DNA of 7,351 nt, taken from assembly GCA_023379725.1 (NCBI GenBank), contig JAMCPC010000025.1, positions 1-7,351 of the forward strand, in the 5' to 3' direction. Positions 1-5,282 of the stretch are shown here, piece after piece. This DNA is from Actinomycetota bacterium. GTDB taxonomy: Bacteria; Actinomycetota; Acidimicrobiia; Acidimicrobiales; JAMCPL01. Under the pieces are notes generated by a model that saw only the letters and a program-made list of their open reading frames with translations, had not been told where the DNA came from and searched no databases. The translations under genes were made by a program, and so were the position numbers. The first letter of the stretch is position 1. Every line of letters begins with the position of its first letter.

Positions 1-654
1 CATGGTAGTAGCTACACTCAGGGTAATCAGTAGTGCGGCCATCCCCAGCAGAAAGGCTCCCATGCTGCCAGATACCTCCAGTAGATCGCGATTCGTGTGG
101 AAGGGAATTATTCCTGCTATGAAGATCGGCAGGGAGCAGGTGAGTGATGCCAGCGCATAGGATACCCCGAACAGTATCATAGACGACCACGATATATGTG
201 AATTTGCTGGGTTGCGCCAGGACAATGCCGGCATGGTGATACCAAGATGCCTGCCGGACATGGTATAGATGCCAAACAGCACCATAACGATTGCCAGGGG
301 TATCATCACCCATGGTACGAACTTCATAAACACTGTAAAGCCGGATTCCAGCAGGATGCCCAGTGTTCCAAAGACGGCCAGGAATCCAACCGATACCAGT
401 GCACCTGTGATGATAGCGTGCCAAGCTGCCTGCAGAGGAGTGGCAGAGACAGACGAGTCATTATACGTCGTTCCACCCGGCCTACGGGCCTCTTGCCAAG
501 GTTGCAGAGGAGTGGCAGAGACAGGCGAGTCGTTATACGAGGGGTATGAAGAGCTTAAAATTGACAGGTAGGCCAGCAGCAGAGGTAGACCGCACGGATT
601 GACCGTGGTGGCCATTCCAAGGGTAAACGCATATGTGAGTAGAGCGCCATTCAT
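1..654 (-). CDS. CcdA/DsbD-like thiol-disulfide transmembrane protein, partial (C-terminus beyond left edge)
   Basis: The frame is open from an ATG at 654 to the left edge, giving 218 residues with no stop. Family proteins pass electrons across the membrane from cytoplasmic thioredoxin to extracytoplasmic thiol partners, for example in cytochrome c maturation. Visible marks are the first-helix motif VNPCG with Cys21, and SLTCSLP with Cys173 in a later helix; these are the two cysteines of the CcdA redox pair. Hydrophobic segments lie near residues 5-33, 80-104, 110-132, 157-184 and 194-217. The loop after helix 1 (about 35-78) is unusually long and holds an in-frame duplication, YNDSPVSATPLQ at 40-51 and YNDSSVSATPLQ at 64-75. 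The start is supported by family alignment, not by a good ribosome site. It lies 88 bp downstream of the DUF47 gene. Which CcdA subfamily, and its partner, cannot be told. Confidence 0.82.
   Translation of the reverse strand, partial: MNGALLTYAFTLGMATTVNPCGLPLLLAYLSILSSSYPSYNDSPVSATPLQPWQEARRPGGTTYNDSSVSATPLQAAWHAIITGALVSVGFLAVFGTLGILLESGFTVFMKFVPWVMIPLAIVMVLFGIYTMSGRHLGITMPALSWRNPANSHISWSSMILFGVSYALASLTCSLPIFIAGIIPFHTNRDLLEVSGSMGAFLLGMAALLITLSVATTM
431..539. repeat. 37-bp direct repeat, two copies at 72-bp offset, inside the CcdA-like gene
   Basis: Copies at 431-467 and 503-539 differ at only two positions, both A/G transitions. The 72-bp offset is a multiple of three, so the reading frame survives and the duplication becomes a 24-residue repeat unit in the loop after the first membrane helix. 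The 35 bp between the copies are unrelated to the repeat. Confidence 0.9.
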
Positions 655-668
655 CGGCTTATACTCTC

Positions 669-710
669 ATTGCCCTGTTCCCGTATTGTCCTGTTCCCGA
701 TTTTGTTCCC
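669..710. repeat. 16-bp tandem repeat between the DUF47 and CcdA-like genes
   Basis: Units attgccctgttcccgt (669-684) and attgtcctgttcccga (685-700) are followed by a partial third unit, ttttgttccc (701-710). It would lie in the 5' untranslated region of the CcdA-like gene if transcription starts at the -10 box at 722-727. No stem-loop terminator was seen in this gap. Confidence 0.85.
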
Positions 711-721
711 ATTGATTAACC

Positions 722-727
722 ATTATA
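722..727 (-). promoter_or_regulatory. Candidate -10 box (TATAAT) for the CcdA-like gene
   Basis: Read on the minus strand this is a perfect TATAAT, about 68 bp upstream of the CcdA-like start and just past the DUF47 stop codon. No convincing -35 box lies 16-18 bp upstream, and there is no extended -10 TG. It may allow separate transcription of the CcdA-like gene, but the match may be chance. Confidence 0.35.
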
Positions 728-742
728 CCGCTCTGCTTATAG

Positions 743-1363
743 TTAGTTTCCTGCAAGTACTACGTACCATAAGCGGTCTGATACTCCCGATACCAGATCG
801 GCTGTCCTGGCGTAAGAGCGATACATCTCTCTACGCACGAATATATGTTTCAGATCCTCTACTTCACGAAGGGATGCCATGGCCTGCCTGTATCCATATT
901 CCACTGATCGCACCGATCGGATAGCCCTGTCTGCTGATTGTCCTGCAGCGTCATGGTCAGTGCCGAGCACTTCGAATGCCCTGCCAAGATGCTTTACTCC
1001 CTTGCTCAGGTGCTCTCCCATAAAGGCAGCGTGTTCATCAGGCTCCCATTCGAGTACTTCGGCTTCTCGCACGATGTTTTTAGCTGCGTTTACAACCCTG
1101 TCGCAGCGTTCCGACAGCACGTATATGTCCTCCTGATCGATCGGAGTGACCAAGACGTTTCGCAGCGTTTTCAGTAGCTCTTTCCTGGTGTCATCCGCTT
1201 TGTGTTCCAACTCGCGTACCTGCTCTGCGGCCCCTGCACCACCTCCAGCCGACCATTCAGAGAAGGCGGCAAGTGCCTGGACACTGATTCTACCCTGATC
1301 CGTAAGTAATGCCATGACCTCGGGTGTTGCCGGTACAAACATACGCCTCCACCACTGTGTCAT
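743..1363 (-). CDS. DUF47 / PhoU-like accessory protein of the PiT phosphate permease
   Basis: A soluble, mainly helical protein of 206 residues from the ATG at 1363, the usual size for the DUF47 family (about 200-220), which is distantly related to PhoU and often encoded beside PiT permeases. The role is probably regulation or assembly of phosphate uptake; the exact mechanism is not established. Family-like features are the run ELEHKADDTRKELL, the segment VTPIDQEDIYVLSERCD with its acidic residues, and a second helical half near the C-terminus (DLKHIFVRREMYRSYARTADL). The frame also allows a TTG start at 1399 adding 12 residues, only 23 nt after the permease stop. Neither start has a clear Shine-Dalgarno; ATG is preferred because the extra residues (NDHNPKHRIN) do not look like family. 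It probably shares a transcript with the permease. Confidence 0.85.
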   Translation of the reverse strand: MTQWWRRMFVPATPEVMALLTDQGRISVQALAAFSEWSAGGGAGAAEQVRELEHKADDTRKELLKTLRNVLVTPIDQEDIYVLSERCDRVVNAAKNIVREAEVLEWEPDEHAAFMGEHLSKGVKHLGRAFEVLGTDHDAAGQSADRAIRSVRSVEYGYRQAMASLREVEDLKHIFVRREMYRSYARTADLVSGVSDRLWYVVLAGN

Positions 1364-1422
1364 ATTTATACGATGTTTTGGGTTGTGGTCGTTGGTCAAT
1401 TTCGTGTTTATTGCTTTCTATA

Positions 1423-2454
1423 TTACCTTAATCCGCCTACTGCACGCCAGCCGATGAACAGGACAAACCCAAATATTGCACATACTGGAACCGTAAGGAT
1501 CCACGCCCACGCCACATTTGTCACCTCGCGCCACCGTACATGATGGCGGCGCTTGACCATTCCTGCGCCGACCATACCCGAAGTGACTACCGATGACGTG
1601 GAGACTGGAAAGCCCAGTAGCGCACTGCCGAATATGACAGCGGCAGCTGCTGCCTGTGTGGTTACTCCTTCGATTGGTCCACCGTGGTAAAGACCGCGTG
1701 CCACCGTCTTTATTATTCTTCTACCACCGATAGCCGTAGCTACTGCGAGTGCGGCTCCACACAGTACTTTTATCCACCATGAGATAACTATTCCGTGCCC
1801 GCCGCCCACATCACCAGCGGAATAGCCGCTTGCTACGGCGACAGCCATTATGCCCATAGCCTTTTGGCCGTCGTTAGTTCCGTCCGAGATTGCGACCCAA
1901 GCGGCCATCGCCCAGATGCCTTTTTGTATAGGCTTGAGAGATTCACGTGACAGATGCCTATCAGAGCGTGATATTACTTTAGTTACCAGCGCGGCAATTC
2001 CCACCGTAGCAAGGGGAGCGACGAATATACCTGCCAGTACCGGCGTTATTCCGGTTATCCGGTATCCGTGGACGCTGTACCAATTGACGGCTTTGAATCC
2101 TGAGGCTGCAATTCCCGCCCCAGCCAGTGCACCCACCAGACCTACGCTGGCACTGACAGGAAGCCCTTTTCGGGTGGTAATCCAAGTGAATACCACCGAA
2201 ACCATGCATCCTATACCAAGTACGGCTATCAGCGACGAGGCATGAAGCCTTACGAGACCGGTAATCGACTCAGCTACGGCTACTCCGGCAATAAGAGCAC
2301 CTATGAAATGCCAGAAGATCGACCATGCAGCCAAGCTCCTGTACCGGCCTGCCCGTGCCGCGATCAAAGATGCAGTCGCATTGGGAGCGTCGCTTATGCC
2401 CAGTAGCACGGCGAGCAGTAATGCGCCGGTTATCGCAAGTATTTCCGAGGCCAT
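1423..2454 (-). CDS. PiT-family inorganic phosphate permease
   Basis: An integral membrane transporter that imports phosphate, in this family driven by a proton or cation gradient. The 343 residues contain two inverted-topology halves, each with a signature. The first half has GISDAPNATASLIAAR at 19-34 and GLPVSASVGLVGALAGAGI at 97-115. The second has SDGTNDGQKAMGIM at 190-203 and GFPVSTSSVVTSGMVGAGM at 281-299. Both PVS motifs carry Ser where the classical PVSTTH has His. About ten hydrophobic segments are visible. The frame stays open back to 2562, but the extra 36 residues are hydrophilic and encoded largely by an intergenic repeat, so MASEILAITG at 2454 is taken as the start. No Shine-Dalgarno precedes it; a TAATAT six to eleven bases upstream could mean a leaderless mRNA, which is weak inference. 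The DUF47 gene follows. Confidence 0.92.
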   Translation of the reverse strand: MASEILAITGALLLAVLLGISDAPNATASLIAARAGRYRSLAAWSIFWHFIGALIAGVAVAESITGLVRLHASSLIAVLGIGCMVSVVFTWITTRKGLPVSASVGLVGALAGAGIAASGFKAVNWYSVHGYRITGITPVLAGIFVAPLATVGIAALVTKVISRSDRHLSRESLKPIQKGIWAMAAWVAISDGTNDGQKAMGIMAVAVASGYSAGDVGGGHGIVISWWIKVLCGAALAVATAIGGRRIIKTVARGLYHGGPIEGVTTQAAAAAVIFGSALLGFPVSTSSVVTSGMVGAGMVKRRHHVRWREVTNVAWAWILTVPVCAIFGFVLFIGWRAVGGLR

Positions 2455-2467
2455 GTCCAATATTACC

Positions 2468-2650
2468 GTTATTTGCCTGTCGATACATCGTAACTTAGCG
2501 CTGTCTACCCCATTCTCCCGATATCTCGTAGCACTATTCAGGTTATTTGCCTGTCGATACATCGTAACTTAGCGCTGCGGCAGCAGGAGAGGTTGTACGC
2601 GGCTTACTCGATCCAGCTTATGCGATTCGATACATCGTAACTTAGCGCTG
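2468..2650. repeat. Intergenic direct repeat A, three copies upstream of the phosphate permease
   Basis: Copies at 2468-2503 and 2542-2577 are identical over 36 bp. A third at 2627-2650 keeps only the 24-bp core. Core-to-core offsets are 74 and 73 bp, and the intervening sequences differ. Each core contains two palindromes, CGATACATCG and AGCGCT. A degenerate relative (ccgatatctcgtagc) lies at about 2519-2533. The first copy ends 14 bp before the permease start, so the copies are well placed to be operator sites. Three copies, a shortened third and no cas genes argue against a CRISPR array. Confidence 0.9.
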
Positions 2651-2840
2651 GGGTAGCAGGAGGAGGAGGGCTGCCGGTGGAGAATGGAGTCACTGGAGTC
2701 TATAGAGTCCAACTCCGTTCCAGCCCCGAAATGTAGAATGCTGGTGGGGGGATTAGAAGGTGTTGGCAGCTAATGGGAGAATGGGCGAATGAGCTGGTGG
2801 GCGAATGGATCGGTAGTGGCGCATGTACTGGCATCCTTCC
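2651..2840. other. Non-coding, purine-rich gap with a short 16-bp-period repeat
   Basis: No credible gene was found here. The stretch is G- and A-rich on the plus strand, with an aggaggagg run near 2660 and three gagtc words near 2690-2710. The word tgggcgaatg occurs at 2782-2791 and 2798-2807, a 16-bp period. No RNA gene or convincing intrinsic terminator was recognised. Confidence 0.5.
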
Positions 2841-2940
2841 CACGGCTACAGCCGGGGCTTGCACTCACCGTATTGGGGTGGCTGCGAAAAATGCTATGGG
2901 GAGATGATGACACGGCTACAGCCGGGGCTTGCGCTCGCCG
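2841..2940. repeat. Direct repeat B, two 30-bp copies just downstream of the NRAMP-related gene
   Basis: Copies at 2841-2870 and 2911-2940 differ at two positions, both A/G transitions, and are offset by 70 bp with 40 bp of unrelated sequence between. Each copy contains cggctacagccg, a 5-bp stem with a 2-nt loop, next to gccggggctt. The right copy ends 6 bp before the transporter stop codon, so in position it could act as a 3'-end or REP-like element. There is no U-run for a classical terminator. Confidence 0.88.
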
Positions 2941-2946
2941 CAACGG

Positions 2947-4803
2947 TCAGTGCCCTACACCAAGCTGGATAGTTTTGACAAGCAACATTATGACTGCGAG
3001 TACGATATATGCTCGTAGAGTGTACATACCTATCCTACGAATCGGCGACCAGGTTGGCTTTTCAAGCAATGCCAGAGAGGGCATGCTCCAGCTGGCCCGC
3101 TCTTCCCTGAGGGCTTCCCTGGCAGCCCGGCGTGATGCCCTGTTACTTTGACGTGAGACTTTGTTGCCTGCACGCGATTCCCTACCATCCTGGTCAGACA
3201 ATCTGATATCCTGGCTATCCTGGCGTGACACTCCGTCGTCCCGGCCAGATTCGTTTATACTCTGATCAGGCATCCTGCTATCCTGGCCAGACGTGATATT
3301 GTCCTCATGCCTACCCTGGTTCCGGCCGCGTTGTCTTATTGCCAGTACTACGCCATCGTGACGTTCCTTGCGCCCTTTAATGGCCAACCACGCTCCCAGT
3401 CCTCCGGCTCCGATCACCAGAAGTACGGTCGTTACTGCAAATACCGATATAGCACTCCACGATGGAAATACAACTGTAACCGTAAGCACGATAGAGAGAT
3501 CTACCAGTATTCCCACTATGATTCCTGCAGCGATATTCAGCCAGGTAGGATTTACCCACGGGCCAAGGACATCGCGATCGTTGCAAAGTATCAGCAAAAA
3601 GACGATAGCGCTGGGAAGTAGCATACCGGCAAGTACCTGCACAGACTCTGTCATCAGTCCGAGAGGCGCGTGTGGTATGAGAACTATTCCTGCAGCTATG
3701 GCAACTAGCAACGCATAGGAGCCATAGAAACCCTTGGCATCTTTCCAGGAGCGATGCAGGGAGTGCTTCATTCCAAACATGTCTGCAGTTGCATACGATG
3801 TCGAAAGCGTTACCGCTGCGGCGCCTATTATTGAGGCATCCAGAAGCACTATTGAAAACATGACTCCTGCGGCATGTCCGATTGTATGGCCAAGAGCGTT
3901 TTCTACCCCAAGAGCACTGGTGAATTGTCCGTGGAATGATGTGTGGAGAAAGGCGAAAGCGGTTACGATCATAATTGCCGCTGCCGCGATATTAGTCAAT
4001 CCTGATCCTATGAAGGTATCTGCCCTTTCGTAGTTTACCCAGCGCGGCGTGATTCGCTTGTCCACTACATTGGACTGCTGGAAAAACAGCTGCCATGGAG
4101 CGATAGTCGTGCCGATGATGGCAATGACAAACATCACAAGTACATTGTTTGTTCCTCCGGGCATAGTGGGGATAAGGGTACCTTTCAGGATCGGCATCGC
4201 AGCAGGGTGAGCTATAAGAGCCAGAGGGTATATAAGTAGGCTGGCAAAGATGAGGATGTACATAGCACTCTCCCAACGGCGGAAACTGCCCGATATGGTA
4301 ACGCCCACCAGAGCGGCAGCTGCGATCGGAATCGATATGTAAGGGCTTACCCCCAGGTAGTCTAGTGCCATTGACACTCCGATGAATTCGGTAACTATAG
4401 TGAGGAAGTTCAGGATCAGGAGATCAATGATTGAAAACATTGCCCATGCCTTACCAAAGCGCTCTTTGATTAGCCTTCCGTGGCCTACTCCCGTTACTGC
4501 CCCCAGCCTGACCACCATCTCCTGCGCTATCATGAGTACCGGTATAAGAATGAGCAATACCCAGATCAGGCCGGTGCCGTAGTTCTGTCCGGCTTGAGCG
4601 TAGGTAGCCACTCCACCTGCGTCGTTGTCTCCTACCATGACGATCAGTCCTGGTCCCATTATTGCCAGCAATGCCAGAATTTTTTTCAGGCGAGAGCTGG
4701 TAACCGGCTGGTCGTTCACTCTGATTGTGCCGAGTGCTCCTTTTATGTCGCCGATGTGAGCTTCGTCGAGTACGAAGCGTGAGTCATTCTTCATTGTTTC
4801 CAT
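2947..4803 (-). CDS. NRAMP-related divalent cation transporter, probable Mg2+ transporter (NRMT-like)
   Basis: A 618-residue SLC11/NRAMP-fold membrane protein. Helix 1 has GPGLIVMVGDNDAGG (50-64): Asp61 aligns with the metal-binding Asp of the canonical DPGN motif, and Gly64 replaces the Asn. Helix 6 has GTTIAPWQ (231-238), where Ala235 replaces the Met that gives NRAMPs preference for transition metals. Loss of that Met is associated with NRAMP relatives that carry Mg2+, so Mg2+ uptake is inferred rather than Mn2+ or Fe2+. The membrane core ends near 476. A hydrophilic Arg/Asp/Ser/Gln-rich linker (about 477-575) and one more helix (about 590-613) follow, making it longer than a plain NRAMP of about 410-450 residues. 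ATG at 4803 is preceded by AAAGGAG at a 7-nt spacing; a second ATG three codons on is less well placed. The PRC/MgtE_N/CBS gene lies upstream on the same strand. Confidence 0.9.
   Translation of the reverse strand: METMKNDSRFVLDEAHIGDIKGALGTIRVNDQPVTSSRLKKILALLAIMGPGLIVMVGDNDAGGVATYAQAGQNYGTGLIWVLLILIPVLMIAQEMVVRLGAVTGVGHGRLIKERFGKAWAMFSIIDLLILNFLTIVTEFIGVSMALDYLGVSPYISIPIAAAALVGVTISGSFRRWESAMYILIFASLLIYPLALIAHPAAMPILKGTLIPTMPGGTNNVLVMFVIAIIGTTIAPWQLFFQQSNVVDKRITPRWVNYERADTFIGSGLTNIAAAAIMIVTAFAFLHTSFHGQFTSALGVENALGHTIGHAAGVMFSIVLLDASIIGAAAVTLSTSYATADMFGMKHSLHRSWKDAKGFYGSYALLVAIAAGIVLIPHAPLGLMTESVQVLAGMLLPSAIVFLLILCNDRDVLGPWVNPTWLNIAAGIIVGILVDLSIVLTVTVVFPSWSAISVFAVTTVLLVIGAGGLGAWLAIKGRKERHDGVVLAIRQRGRNQGRHEDNITSGQDSRMPDQSINESGRDDGVSRQDSQDIRLSDQDGRESRAGNKVSRQSNRASRRAAREALREERASWSMPSLALLEKPTWSPIRRIGMYTLRAYIVLAVIMLLVKTIQLGVGH
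3170..3310 (-). repeat. Degenerate repeats encoding the cytosolic linker of the NRAMP-related transporter
   Basis: On the minus strand, variants of tctggccaggatagcagga recur (tctggccgggacgacgga, tcacgccaggatagccagga, tctgaccaggatggtaggg). They encode GQDSRMPDQS, GRDDGVSRQDSQD and SDQDGRESR within residues about 500-545. The result is a charged, probably disordered segment before the final helix. Copy edges are blurred. Confidence 0.6.
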
Positions 4804-4810
4804 TGTTCAT

Positions 4811-4817
4811 CTCCTTT
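4811..4817 (-). promoter_or_regulatory. Strong ribosome binding site of the NRAMP-related gene
   Basis: AAAGGAG on the minus strand, 7 nt before the ATG at 4803. It decides that start over the ATG three codons further in. Confidence 0.8.
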
Positions 4818-4840
4818 CTCTGTAGTCCTTTAGGGTATTT

Positions 4841-4882
4841 GCTCTGTTGCTTGCTCTTTGCTTGCTTGAGATGCTTGCTCTT
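4841..4882 (-). repeat. AGAGCAAGC-type short repeats in the leader, just before the ribosome site
   Basis: Read on the minus strand, AGAGCAAGC and relatives (CAAGCAAG, AGAGCAAAT) recur over about 42 nt immediately upstream of the ribosome site of the transporter gene. The tract is probably unstructured because it is A/G-rich and lacks pairing partners nearby. A protein- or RNA-binding role is possible but not shown. Confidence 0.55.
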
Positions 4883-4921
4883 ACATACCAGCGCGGTACT
4901 CGATTGTGCAATGCATTGGCC

Positions 4922-4940
4922 GCGAGATTGGAACTCTCGC
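4922..4940 (-). other. Leader hairpin 3, downstream of the upstream ORF
   Basis: GCGAGA and TCTCGC form a perfect 6-bp stem around a 7-nt loop (gttccaa on the minus strand), about 30 nt after the upstream ORF stop. No U-run follows, so it is not a classical terminator; it could be a pausing or processing element. Confidence 0.5.
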
Positions 4941-4969
4941 TTGCCCCCTATAGGATGGACGGATGAACC

Positions 4970-5056
4970 TTAACGGATGCTGTTCAGCACATTCAGTCCA
5001 CAGAAACGGCCGGGGGCGCGCCTGAATGAGGTGGTACTTCGGGGTTTATCACGCAT
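4970..5056 (-). CDS. 28-residue upstream ORF in the leader of the NRAMP-related gene (candidate leader peptide)
   Basis: ATG at 5056 to TAA at 4970 encodes 28 residues beginning MRDKPRSTTSFRRAPGR and ending NVLNSIR: basic, with six Arg and one Cys, and no membrane segment. It is preceded by a very strong Shine-Dalgarno, AAAGGAGGT at 5066-5074, 9 nt before the ATG, at least as good as that of any other gene in the window. It lies 166 nt upstream of the transporter start and downstream of a good promoter, so it would be translated from the same mRNA. Position suggests control of transporter expression by translation of the leader, as known for other Mg2+ transporter leaders such as enterobacterial mgtA and mgtCB; no sequence similarity to those is claimed. 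It could instead be an independent small protein. Confidence 0.6.
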   Translation of the reverse strand: MRDKPRSTTSFRRAPGRFCGLNVLNSIR

Positions 5057-5065
5057 CTTTTCCCT

Positions 5066-5074
5066 ACCTCCTTT
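5066..5074 (-). promoter_or_regulatory. Near-perfect Shine-Dalgarno of the leader ORF
   Basis: AAAGGAGGT on the minus strand is complementary to the 16S rRNA tail over nine bases and sits 9 nt before the ATG at 5056. It is the main support for real translation of the 28-codon ORF. Confidence 0.75.
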
Positions 5075-5084
5075 CATCGGTAAT

Positions 5085-5119
5085 GCACTGCTTTAGCAGT
5101 GCTTCTGCCGCTCTCGGCA
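5085..5119 (-). other. Two tandem hairpins in the 5' leader of the NRAMP-related gene
   Basis: In transcription order, TGCCG-AGAG-CGGCA (5106-5119) is a 5-bp stem and GCACTGC-TAAA-GCAGTGC (5085-5102) a perfect 7-bp stem with a 4-nt loop. They lie between the promoter and the ribosome site of the leader ORF, whose ribosome site begins about 10 nt after the second hairpin. Arrangement and spacing suggest a structured regulatory RNA. It does not match the M-box or yybP-ykoY consensus as I know them. Confidence 0.6.
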
Positions 5120-5136
5120 TTATTGGACTGTCATGC

Positions 5137-5187
5137 TAAATGGTCAATCTCAGCTTTAGAAACGATAACGGTCAGATCGACCATTTA
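5137..5187. promoter_or_regulatory. 13-bp inverted repeat over the predicted transcription start of the NRAMP-related gene
   Basis: The arms taaatggtcaatc (5137-5149) and gatcgaccattta (5175-5187) are complementary at 12 of 13 positions, the exception being a possible G-U pair, and are separated by 25 bp. The outer arm starts 2 bp after the -10 box, so a protein bound here would block initiation. About 8 bp of the pairing would survive in the RNA. An operator is the first reading and a leader stem the second. Confidence 0.6.
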
Positions 5188-5188
5188 T

Positions 5189-5217
5189 AGTATATATAAT
5201 TTATGTTCCCTGTGCAA
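5189..5217 (-). promoter_or_regulatory. Promoter of the NRAMP-related gene and its leader
   Basis: On the minus strand, a TTGCAC -35 box (5212-5217) and a TATACT -10 box (5189-5194) are separated by exactly 17 bp of A/T-rich DNA. The start would be near 5182, giving a leader of about 380 nt. It lies about 65 bp downstream of the MgtE_N/CBS gene, so the transporter can be expressed independently of that gene. Confidence 0.7.
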
Positions 5218-5282
5218 GTCATGCCAGTGATTCATTTCACTAAGTATCCGCTAAGAAGCCTGGTGCTTGCGGAGCCTGTTGG

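Noticed and set aside
1364..1399. TTG start for the DUF47 protein
   Set aside because: It has no good ribosome site and adds 12 residues unlike the family; kept only as an alternative.
2455..2562. N-terminal extension of the phosphate permease to an ATG at 2562
   Set aside because: The extra 36 residues are hydrophilic, encoded by the direct repeat and unlike PiT N-termini; MASEILAITG fits the first membrane helix.
2468..2650. CRISPR array (36-bp repeats with 38-bp spacer)
   Set aside because: Only two full copies and one shortened copy, intergap lengths of 38 and 49 bp, no cas genes in view, the repeat overlaps a permissive reading frame of the permease, and similar spacing occurs in a coding gene.
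2947..4803. Calling the transporter a Mn2+/Fe2+ MntH
   Set aside because: The TM6 Met is Ala and the DPGN Asn is Gly, which does not fit transition-metal selectivity.
5057..5187. M-box (ykoK) or yybP-ykoY riboswitch in the transporter leader
   Set aside because: A gctaaagc word in a hairpin recalls part of the M-box, but the conserved gttaggtgaggct-type start and other core segments are missing, as is the yybP-ykoY gggagtagc-type start. A covariance search would be needed to be sure.
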